Source of the DNA: Arthrobacter_D sp015752045
GTDB lineage: Bacteria > Actinomycetota > Actinomycetes > Actinomycetales > Micrococcaceae
NCBI RefSeq assembly: GCF_015752045.1
Contig: NZ_JADOUS010000002.1
Location: forward strand, 1-64,000
Length of the DNA: 64,000 nt
Direction: 5' to 3'
How positions within the stretch are numbered: position 1 is the stretch's first letter; the number at the start of each line of letters is the position of its first letter. The translations under genes and the position numbers were made by a program. The notes under the pieces were generated by a model that had not been told where the DNA came from, did not search any database, and saw only the letters and a list, made by a program, of their open reading frames with translations. Positions 50,109 to 57,553 of the stretch are shown piece after piece.

Positions 50109-51020
50109 CTAGGATATGTCCCCGTGCTGCCGCACGATTGCGAGGGCCCGGTCGACGAGGCCGGGCGCTTGCCAGTCCGTCCAGGCCACGCGCGGGTCGC
50201 CCCGGAACCAGGTCAGCTGGCGCCGGGCGAACCGGCGGGTCGCGGCGATCGTCTCCTCGATCGCGTCCTGCTCCGTCAGGGAACCGTCGAGCACGCGGAG
50301 GAACTGCCCGTATCCGAGGGCGCGCGACGCCGTCCTTCCATCCCGCAGTCCGTCCGCCGCCAGTCGCTCCACCTCGTCGGCCAGTCCGCGGCGCACCATC
50401 GCGTGCACCCTCCCGGCGAGCCGTTCGCGCAGGGCGTCCCGGTCGACCCCGAGGCCGATCTGCACCGCGGGCTGGTGGTACTCCCGGCGCGGCATGAACG
50501 CGCTGAAGGGCCGTCCGCTGATCTCGTGCACCTCGACGGCACGGACGAGGCGACGATCGTCGTCGATCCGTTCGGCGGAGGCCGGGTCCACCGCCCGGAG
50601 CCGCTGGCGGAAGGCCGCGCTTCCGGTGGCGGCGAGCTCGGCCTCGAGCCGGGCCCGGACGCCGGAGTCGGTCGGCGGGAACTCGAGCCGGTCGAGGGCG
50701 GCCCGGATGTACAGGCCGGACCCGCCGACGAGGATCGGCACCCGTCCCCGCGCACGGACATCCCCGACGATCCGCCGGGCGTCCTCCTGGTAGGCGGCGA
50801 CGCTCGCCTCCTGCGTGACGTCAAGGACGTCGAGGAGATGGTGCTCGATGCCCTGCCGCTCCGCCGGGCCCAGCTTGGCCGTACCGATGTCCATGCCACG
50901 GTAGAACTGGAGGGCGTCGGCGTTGATGACCTCGCCGTCGAGGCGCCGGGCCAGGGCGAGGCCGAGCTCGGATTTGCCCGACCCGGTCGGCCCGACGACC
51001 GCCACCACGGGCAGGGTCAA
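50109..51020 (-). CDS. miaA: tRNA dimethylallyltransferase
   Basis: 303 residues. TTG start 51020 overlaps the miaB stop (TTGA); the longer open frame upstream lies over miaB and is Arg-rich shadow. Motifs: P-loop VVGPTGSGKSELG, NADALQFYRGMDIGTAK and VGGSGLYIRA. Adds the isopentenyl group to A37, which MiaB then thiomethylates. Confidence 0.94.
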   Translation of the reverse strand: MTLPVVAVVGPTGSGKSELGLALARRLDGEVINADALQFYRGMDIGTAKLGPAERQGIEHHLLDVLDVTQEASVAAYQEDARRIVGDVRARGRVPILVGGSGLYIRAALDRLEFPPTDSGVRARLEAELAATGSAAFRQRLRAVDPASAERIDDDRRLVRAVEVHEISGRPFSAFMPRREYHQPAVQIGLGVDRDALRERLAGRVHAMVRRGLADEVERLAADGLRDGRTASRALGYGQFLRVLDGSLTEQDAIEETIAATRRFARRQLTWFRGDPRVAWTDWQAPGLVDRALAIVRQHGDIS

Positions 51021-52573
51021 GAACGCCCTCCGCGGAGCGGCAGCGACGGCATGCCCAGCGAGACGGGTCGTGGGCCCCCGTCGGGGCCGGCGGCGCCGTC
51101 GGACGGGGCGGGAACGCCGCAGGAGTCCGCCTGGCTCCTGTCCCACGCGTCGCCGGCGCGGGAGCGGCGCACCGCGTACTGCTCCGGAGCGGGGTCCGAG
51201 AGCAGGTGGAAGGACGCCGCCTGGGTGATGGGCAGGGTCACGACGTCGCCCGGTCGGGGCGCGGCCGAGCCCTCGGGGACGGAGAAGTGGACGAGCCGCT
51301 GGTCCCGTGCACGCCCGGTGAGCCGGTGCGTCTCGCCGCCCTTGCGGCCCTGCTGATCGGTGACGAGCACCTCGACGACCGTCCCGACCTGCTTCGCGTT
51401 CTCCTCGCCCGCGATGCGGTCCTGCAGCGCGGTCAGCCGTTCGAACCGCTCCTGCACCACGGCCTTGGGCAGCTGGTCGGGCAGGTCCGCCGCGGGGGTG
51501 CCGGGTCGCTTGGAGTACTGGAAGGTGAAGGCCGTGGCGAAGCGCGACTGCTCGACGACGTCGAGGGTGGCCTGGAAGTCCTCCTCGGTCTCGCCGGGGA
51601 AGCCCACGATGATGTCAGTGGAGATCGCCGCGTGGGGCATCCGGTCGCGGACCCGCTCGAGGATGCCGAGGAATCGGCTGGACCGGTAGGACCGGCGCAT
51701 CGCCTTCAGGACCCGGTCCGAGCCCGACTGCAGGGGCATGTGCAGTTGGGGCATCACGTTGGGCGTCTCGGCCATCGCGTCGATCACGTCATCGGTGAAC
51801 GCCGCGGGGTGGGGGCTGGTGAACCGGACCCGCTCGAGGCCCTCGATCGACCCGCAGGCGCGCAGCAGCTTCGCGAAGGCGCCGCGGTCCCCGAACTCGA
51901 CGCCGTAGGAGTTCACGTTCTGGCCGAGGAGCGTGACCTCGACGGCGCCGTCGGCGACGAGCGCCTCGATCTCGGCGAGGATCTCCCCCGGCCGTCGGTC
52001 GCGCTCCTTGCCCCGCAGGGACGGCACGATGCAGAAGGTGCAGGTGTTGTTGCAGCCCACGGAGATCGAGACCCATCCGGCGTAGACCGATTCGCGGCGT
52101 GTCGGCAGGGTGGAGGGGAAGACATCCAGGGATTCCAGGATCTCCAGCTGGGCGTCCTGGTTGTGGCGGGAACGTTCGAGCAGAGCGGGCAGCGCGCCGA
52201 TGTTGTGCGTCCCGAAGACCGCGTCCACCCAGGGCGCCTTCTTGAGGATGGTCTCCCGGTCCTTCTGCGCCAGGCACCCGCCGACGGCGATCTGCAGGTC
52301 GGGGCGAGCGTCCTTGACCGCCTTGAGGATGCCGAGGTTGCCGTACAGCTTGTTGTCCGCGTTCTCCCGGACCGCGCAGGTGTTGAAGACGACGACGTCC
52401 GCCTGGCCGTCCTTCACCCGCGCGAGTCCGGCGCCCTCGAGGAGCCCGGAGATCCGCTCGGAGTCGTGCACGTTCATCTGGCAGCCGAACGTCCGCACCT
52501 CGTAGGTGCGCTGGTCGGCTGCACCGGCCGGGGTGCTGCGGGGTGTCTCGTCGAGGGAGACGGGAAGTGCCAT
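51017..52573 (-). CDS. miaB: tRNA-2-methylthio-N6-dimethylallyladenosine synthase
   Basis: 518 residues from ATG 52573 (GAGG 8 bases upstream). UPF0004 domain with three Cys for the auxiliary cluster (TFGCQMN, FNTCAVRE, VGGCLAQ), radical SAM motif VGCNNTCTFCIVP and a TRAM domain (about 400-470). C-terminal low-complexity tail of about 50 residues. Works after MiaA; the two genes overlap by 4 bases. Confidence 0.96.
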   Translation of the reverse strand: MALPVSLDETPRSTPAGAADQRTYEVRTFGCQMNVHDSERISGLLEGAGLARVKDGQADVVVFNTCAVRENADNKLYGNLGILKAVKDARPDLQIAVGGCLAQKDRETILKKAPWVDAVFGTHNIGALPALLERSRHNQDAQLEILESLDVFPSTLPTRRESVYAGWVSISVGCNNTCTFCIVPSLRGKERDRRPGEILAEIEALVADGAVEVTLLGQNVNSYGVEFGDRGAFAKLLRACGSIEGLERVRFTSPHPAAFTDDVIDAMAETPNVMPQLHMPLQSGSDRVLKAMRRSYRSSRFLGILERVRDRMPHAAISTDIIVGFPGETEEDFQATLDVVEQSRFATAFTFQYSKRPGTPAADLPDQLPKAVVQERFERLTALQDRIAGEENAKQVGTVVEVLVTDQQGRKGGETHRLTGRARDQRLVHFSVPEGSAAPRPGDVVTLPITQAASFHLLSDPAPEQYAVRRSRAGDAWDRSQADSCGVPAPSDGAAGPDGGPRPVSLGMPSLPLRGGRS

Positions 52574-52638
52574 ACTCACGTCCTCAAGCGTACGGCGGGC
52601 GTGCTGGGCACCCACAATCGCGGCGTCCACCGGTGCAC

Positions 52639-53607
52639 TCATCCGGCGTCGGCGATGACATCCTTCACGATCGAGAACGCGGTTCCGGGGCTGTACCCCT
52701 TGCGTGCGAGCACGCCGACGAGGCGCCGTACCTCCTTGTCCCGCACGGCACGATCCGAGAGATCGGCGCTGTGGCGGAGCTTCCGGCGGACGACTTCCCG
52801 GGCCTGTTCGTCCTCGTTTTCGTCGGAGAGCTGCAGCAGGGCATCCTCCGCCAGCTCCGCGTCGATGCCCCTGTCCGCGAGCTCGCGCCGCAGCGAGGAC
52901 CGGGACAACGATTTGGCGGCGGTGCGGGTGCGCACCCACATCCGGGCGAACTCCGCATCATCGATGAGCTGCACCTCCTCGAACCTGTCGAGGAGGGCTG
53001 TGGCGACCGGCTGGGGTACCTCCCGCTCGGCGAGCTTGCGGGCGAGCTGCTGGCGGCTCCGCGCACCCATGGCCAGTTGGCGGAGCAGGACGGAGCGTGC
53101 CAGCGAGGTCCATTCCTCGTCACTTCTAACGGGGGTCTCGTCACCCTCCGACCCGCGTCCGTCGCCGGCACCGGTGCGGGGGCCGCCGGCCGAACCTCCT
53201 GCGGCGGCGCGACTCCCGCGACGGCCACCGGTGGACGGAGAGCGGTCACCGCCGTCACGCGCCCGCCGACCGCCGCGGGACCCGCCGCTCGTGTCGGAGG
53301 CATCGCTCGCGTCGAGGGCATCGACCGCGTCGGAGGCATCCGCCGATGCACCGACGACCGGACCGAACGGGTCCTCGGAGCGCGGTCGGCCCGCCGAGCC
53401 TCGTCGCCGCTGAGCCCGCGGGGCTCCCCGACCCTGGGTCAATGTCGTTCTCCCGAACGAGGACGTCGTCGACCGCGACGGCCCCTTGCGTGTCGATCGG
53501 GACCGAGGAGGCGGCTCGGATCCGTCGGGATCAGCGGAGCTGTCCGAACCGAACAGGCCGTAGGAGATCCCCCATCCGGCCGCCTCCGGCCCGGTCTCCG
53601 ATGCCAC
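52639..53607 (-). CDS. recX: RecA modulator RecX with a long disordered N-terminus
   Basis: 322 residues. The three-helix RecX repeats occupy about 163-322 (LLRQLAMGARSRQQLARKL, DDAEFARMWVRTR, LRRELADRGI). The first ~160 residues are Ser/Arg/Gly/Asp-rich with a run of Ala-Ser-Asp repeats (about 89-107). GTG start 53607, 5 bases after the recA stop. RecX binds RecA and limits its filaments. Confidence 0.92.
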   Translation of the reverse strand: MASETGPEAAGWGISYGLFGSDSSADPDGSEPPPRSRSTRKGPSRSTTSSFGRTTLTQGRGAPRAQRRRGSAGRPRSEDPFGPVVGASADASDAVDALDASDASDTSGGSRGGRRARDGGDRSPSTGGRRGSRAAAGGSAGGPRTGAGDGRGSEGDETPVRSDEEWTSLARSVLLRQLAMGARSRQQLARKLAEREVPQPVATALLDRFEEVQLIDDAEFARMWVRTRTAAKSLSRSSLRRELADRGIDAELAEDALLQLSDENEDEQAREVVRRKLRHSADLSDRAVRDKEVRRLVGVLARKGYSPGTAFSIVKDVIADAG

Positions 53608-53612
53608 GCCGC

Positions 53613-54656
53613 CTACTCGCCGCTGACGGCCTTGAGCTTCGGTACATCCGTCTCCTCCGGCTGCACTCCGATGCCCAGCTTGACCCTGATCTTCTGCTCG
53701 AGTTCGTCAGCCAGATCCGGGTTGTCCTTCAGGAACTTGCGGGCGTTCTCCTTGCCCTGTCCCAGCTGGTCACCGTCATAGGTGAACCAGGCGCCGGACT
53801 TCTTGACCAGTCCGTTCTCGACACCGACATCGATCAGGCCGCCCTCGCGGGAGATGCCGTAGCCGTACAGGATGTCGAACTCGGCCTGCTTGAACGGCGG
53901 GGCCATCTTGTTCTTGACGATCTTGGCGCGCGTCCGGTTGCCGACCGGGTTGACGCCTTCCTTCAGGGTCTCGATGCGTCGCACGTCGATCCGGACGGAC
54001 GCGTAGAACTTCAGCGCCTTGCCACCCGTGGTGGTCTCGGGGCTTCCGAAGAACACGCCGATCTTTTCGCGGAGCTGGTTGATGAAGATGGCCGTGGTCT
54101 TGGTCTGGGCGAGCCGCCCGGTGATCTTCCGGAGGGCCTGGCTCATGAGCCGGGCCTGCAGGCCGACGTGGCTGTCACCCATCTCGCCCTCGATCTCGGC
54201 GCGCGGCACGAGTGCGGCGACCGAGTCGATGACGACGATGTCGATGGAGCCCGAACCGATGAGCATGTCCATGATCTCGAGCGCCTGCTCGCCGGTGTCC
54301 GGCTGTGAGACGAGGAGTGCGTCCGTGTCCACGCCCAGCCTCTTCGCGTACTCGGGATCCAGGGCGTGCTCGGCATCAATGAAGGCCGCGATCCCGCCGT
54401 TGCGCTGGGCGCTCGCCACGGCATGGAGGGCGACGGTGGTCTTGCCCGACGACTCGGGACCGTAGATCTCGACAACCCTGCCGCGCGGCAGGCCGCCGAT
54501 GCCGAGGGCCGCATCCAGAGCAATGGAGCTCGTGGAGATCGTCTCGATGGGCGCCCTGGTCTCGTCGCCGAGACGCATGATCGAACCCTTGCCGTACTGC
54601 TTGTCGATCTGGGCGAGAGCAGCTTCTAGGGCTTTCTCGCGGTCTGGAGCGGCCAT
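53613..54656 (-). CDS. recA: Recombinase RecA
   Basis: 347 residues with Walker A GPESSGKTT, LTQ- and L2-type loops around FINQLREKIGVFFGSPETTTGGKALKFYAS, and no intein. Core of recombination and SOS induction. I found no GAAC-N4-GTTC box upstream; only a palindrome GTCGAATCGAC and a possible -10 TATACA (54696-54691). A LexA-independent promoter is possible, as known in mycobacteria. Confidence 0.98.
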   Translation of the reverse strand: MAAPDREKALEAALAQIDKQYGKGSIMRLGDETRAPIETISTSSIALDAALGIGGLPRGRVVEIYGPESSGKTTVALHAVASAQRNGGIAAFIDAEHALDPEYAKRLGVDTDALLVSQPDTGEQALEIMDMLIGSGSIDIVVIDSVAALVPRAEIEGEMGDSHVGLQARLMSQALRKITGRLAQTKTTAIFINQLREKIGVFFGSPETTTGGKALKFYASVRIDVRRIETLKEGVNPVGNRTRAKIVKNKMAPPFKQAEFDILYGYGISREGGLIDVGVENGLVKKSGAWFTYDGDQLGQGKENARKFLKDNPDLADELEQKIRVKLGIGVQPEETDVPKLKAVSGE

Positions 54657-54901
54657 TCTTCACCTCGGTTGCTCATGGCCAACTGGCCTATGTATACGTC
54701 GTCGATTCGACTGTAGGGGCCCGCACCGACAGTTTGTGGTGCGGCCGTCGCTATGTGCGTAACAGCGCTCGGGCCGTCCACCCATCATATCCCCGTCCGA
54801 ACAGGTATTCGATTATTCGCCCGATCTTCTGTGTGTCCCCGCGGATCCCGCTGCCGGCGTGTTCACAGCCCGGACGGGGGGCCGCCGAACGTGGGAGCAG
54901 G

Positions 54902-55120
54902 TCACCGCGGCGTGACGTCCCGACCGAGCCAACGGCTCGTCGGCACATCCTGCGCCCGGCACACAGCCTCCCAGACCGCTTTCGGATCGGCACCCGCGCC
55001 GAGCGCCTCGGACGCCGTCCTGTCACCCAACCGGTCCACGACGAGATCCCGGGCGAGGGTCCGCGAGTACCGCTCCCCGAACTCGTCGTCCATCAGTCGC
55101 CAGAAGTCGCTCACCCGCAT
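54902..55120 (-). CDS. DUF3046 protein
   Basis: 72 residues from ATG 55120. Short family with MRVSDFWRLMDDEFG and ALGAGADPKAVWEAVCRAQDVP. Commonly sits upstream of recA in actinobacteria (as Rv2738c). Function unknown. The 245 bases between it and recA hold a 6-bp-stem hairpin (54721-54744) and no other gene. Confidence 0.85.
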   Translation of the reverse strand: MRVSDFWRLMDDEFGERYSRTLARDLVVDRLGDRTASEALGAGADPKAVWEAVCRAQDVPTSRWLGRDVTPR

Positions 55121-55324
55121 GTACTGTCCCCTGCTCTCGTCGTCGGCCGGTCGCCACACCCTCTCCTATCATTCTGGGTCCTGCGGACCGGGTCCTGCAC
55201 CGGCCGCCGGGCGTGCGCCGGTGCAATCACCTGCGGGGATGACCGCCGCGCGGAATTCGGGTCCCGGCCGACGGACGGAGCGGTGCGGCATGGCGATTCC
55301 GCCCGGGAGCCCTACAATGGCCCC

Positions 55325-55834
55325 ATGAACGCGAAGCCGAGCACCACCGACGCCGGAGTGGGCCGCACAGGCTATCCCGGCGAGGATGCCGACACCGACA
55401 CGGCCATCGAAGCCCTGGAACAGCAACTGAGCATGCTGTGGCGCCGTGCCCGATCCAACTCGTACAAGGTGGCCCGTCGGGTGCACCCGGACATGGAACC
55501 GGCGGCCTACGGGCTCCTCGTGATCCTGCAGCGCGAGGGCTCCATGCGCCTCACCGACATCGCGGCGAGCGTGGGAGTGGGTAAGCCCTCCGTCAGCCGG
55601 CAGATCGCGATGCTGGAGCAGCTGGGGCTCGTCAGGAAGGAAGCCGACCCGCTCGACGGCCGCGCGCAGTCGATCTCCCTGACGGATGCCGGCACGCGGC
55701 AGCTCGTCGCTGCGCAGACCGCCCGGAAGCAGGCGTTTCACCAGCTCATGGAGGACTGGGATGTGGAGGACCTGACCCGCCTGGGCACGCTCATCGCCCA
55801 GCTCAACAGCACCTACACCAAGGACAACTGGTAG
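55325..55834 (+). CDS. MarR-family transcriptional regulator
   Basis: 169 residues with a winged helix (about 75-145: LTDIAASVGVGKPSVSRQIAMLEQLGLVRK, then DPLDGRAQSISLT). No ligand known. TACAAT ends 6 bases before the ATG, suggesting leaderless expression. No obvious target operon adjoins it. Confidence 0.9.
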   Translation: MNAKPSTTDAGVGRTGYPGEDADTDTAIEALEQQLSMLWRRARSNSYKVARRVHPDMEPAAYGLLVILQREGSMRLTDIAASVGVGKPSVSRQIAMLEQLGLVRKEADPLDGRAQSISLTDAGTRQLVAAQTARKQAFHQLMEDWDVEDLTRLGTLIAQLNSTYTKDNW

Positions 55835-55842
55835 CAGACGGC

Positions 55843-55885
55843 AGGAAGGCCCGTCTCCTCTATCTCGCCGGGGACGGGCCTTCCT
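55843..55885. terminator. Bidirectional terminator between marR-like gene and clgR
   Basis: Perfect 13-bp inverted repeat (55843-55855 and 55873-55885) with a 17-base loop, 8 bases after one stop and 13 before the convergent stop. Confidence 0.8.
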
Positions 55886-55898
55886 TAGCGTGGGGCGG

Positions 55899-56243
55899 CT
55901 AGCGGTTCGTGGCCGCCAGCCCCCGACGGAAGTCGTCGTTCAGTTCGTCGGTGAGGTCGTCCCCGAATTCGCGGGAGAACTCCTGAGGGATGGTGTCCGG
56001 AATGGATACGCCTTCGGCTTCTGCCAGGCGGTCGCTGACTTCCCGCAGCATCGAGGAGAGCGGCACCTCGAGTGCACTGCAGATTGATGAGAGGAGTTCG
56101 GACGATGCTTCCTTCTGTCCACGCTCGACCTCGCTGAGGTAGCCGAGGGAGACCCTCGCACTGTGCGATACCTCGCGCAGGGTGCGGCCTTGGCGCTGGC
56201 GGACGTCGCGCAGGACGTCGCCGATCTCATGGCGGAGAACCAC
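55899..56243 (-). CDS. clgR: ClgR-type helix-turn-helix regulator
   Basis: 114 residues from GTG 56243: AAGGAG lies 9 bases upstream, and the family starts here. The ATG at 56339 would add 32 atypical residues. The XRE-type helix-turn-helix (RTLREVSHSARVSLGYLSEVERG) matches ClgR, which activates clp proteases and stress genes. The C-terminal part (about 75-114) is acidic and probably disordered. It follows cinA after a 219-base gap, which likely holds its own promoter. Confidence 0.9.
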   Translation of the reverse strand: MVLRHEIGDVLRDVRQRQGRTLREVSHSARVSLGYLSEVERGQKEASSELLSSICSALEVPLSSMLREVSDRLAEAEGVSIPDTIPQEFSREFGDDLTDELNDDFRRGLAATNR

Positions 56244-56462
56244 CAGTTTGCGCTCCTTGGGCCTGCGTTGTGCATCATCCGCCAACCCCACATCACGCCA
56301 ACGGACCACGCCGTTTACGGATACGGGCTGCTTTACCATCTGGATCGCCTTGCTCCCTCATAATGCGGCGGCGTCCGATGGACGTCCGCCCCGTGATGAT
56401 GACCTGCCCGTTCTGCTTGAGCTTGAGTCGCCAACCCTATCAACGGCTGACAGTGTTTATAA

Positions 56463-56960
56463 CTACCTCCGCGGACTGTTTGTTCCCCCGAGGAGAGCCT
56501 CGCGGAGCTCGACGAGCACCGCGTCACGGGAAGCGGCCCTGATCGCCGCGCGGTCCCCGGAGAAGTGATGCTCGCACGTCGTCGTACCCGACGAGGTCGA
56601 GATCGCCGTGAACACGGTCCCTACGGGCTTGCCCTCATGGGCGGAAGGGCCGGCGACACCGGTCGTGGCCACGCCGATGTCCGCGGAGAACGCGTTCCTG
56701 GCGCCATCGGCCATCGCGGCCGCGACCCGCGGATCGACGGCCCCCGCGCTCGAAAGAAGTTCCGCATCGACGTTCAGCAGGTTGTGCTTGACAGAAATCT
56801 GGTAGGCGACTATTCCGCCCTGAAGGACGGCCGAGGCGCCCGGGACGTCCGCGAGCGTGGCCGCGACCATGCCGGCCGTCAGGGACTCGGCCGTGGCCAC
56901 CGTGAGGCCCCGCCGGACGGCCAGGCCGATGACGTCGGCGGCTGCTCCCGCGCCGGTCAC
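56463..56960 (-). CDS. cinA: CinA-family nicotinamide-nucleotide amidohydrolase (PncC)
   Basis: 165 residues, only the C-terminal CinA/PncC domain. Motifs: TVATAESLTAGMVAATLADVPGAS, YQISVKHNLLNV and GVATTGVAGPSAHEGKPVGTVF. GTG 56960 overlaps the pgsA stop by 4 bases. Deamidates NMN in the pyridine nucleotide cycle; the competence name is historical. Confidence 0.93.
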   Translation of the reverse strand: MTGAGAAADVIGLAVRRGLTVATAESLTAGMVAATLADVPGASAVLQGGIVAYQISVKHNLLNVDAELLSSAGAVDPRVAAAMADGARNAFSADIGVATTGVAGPSAHEGKPVGTVFTAISTSSGTTTCEHHFSGDRAAIRAASRDAVLVELREALLGGTNSPRR

Positions 56961-57544
56961 GAGCGGGCGGCGGCCCGGAGCCGGATGGCCTGGACCACGT
57001 AGTCCACGCCGGTCACCACCGTGATGACGACGGCGGCCGCCATGACCGCGGCGGCCGGCCACCAGGCCCACGGCCCGGCGATGGCCTGCAGCGGGATGAG
57101 GAAGAGCAGGATGGCCACGGTCTGCACGACCGTCTTCAGCTTGCCCCCGCGCGAGGCCGGCATCACCCCGTACCGGATCACCGCGAACCGCAGGATCGTG
57201 ATCCCGATCTCGCGAACGAGGATGACGATGGTGACCCACCACCAGAGTTCTCCCAGGACGGACAGCATCACGAGGGCGGAACCGATGAGCAGCTTGTCGG
57301 CGATCGGGTCCGCGATCTTGCCGAAGTCCGTGATGAGGCCCCTGCTGCGGGCCAGGTCGCCGTCGAGCTTGTCGGTGTAGATCGCCACCACGAACACGAG
57401 GACGGCGAGCCAGCGGAACAGCCCGTCGCGGCCGTCGTCGAGCAGGAGGAACCAGACGAAGAACGGCACCATCAGGATGCGCACGACCGTGAGGACGTTC
57501 GCGATGTTCAGGACCGGCACGGCCGGGCTCGGGGAGCTGCTCAC
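56957..57544 (-). CDS. pgsA: CDP-diacylglycerol--glycerol-3-phosphate 3-phosphatidyltransferase
   Basis: 195 residues, CDP-alcohol phosphatidyltransferase motif complete (DKLDGDLARSRGLITDFGKIADPIADK region). About six membrane helices. First committed step to phosphatidylglycerol; lies 9 bases downstream of ftsK. Confidence 0.94.
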   Translation of the reverse strand: MSSSPSPAVPVLNIANVLTVVRILMVPFFVWFLLLDDGRDGLFRWLAVLVFVVAIYTDKLDGDLARSRGLITDFGKIADPIADKLLIGSALVMLSVLGELWWWVTIVILVREIGITILRFAVIRYGVMPASRGGKLKTVVQTVAILLFLIPLQAIAGPWAWWPAAAVMAAAVVITVVTGVDYVVQAIRLRAAARS

Positions 57545-57553
57545 TGTCTCAGG

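Noticed and set aside
54691..54715. Palindrome GTCGAATCGAC upstream of recA considered as an SOS box
   Set aside because: It lacks the GAAC-N4-GTTC spacing seen in the two lexA boxes and the box at 29379.
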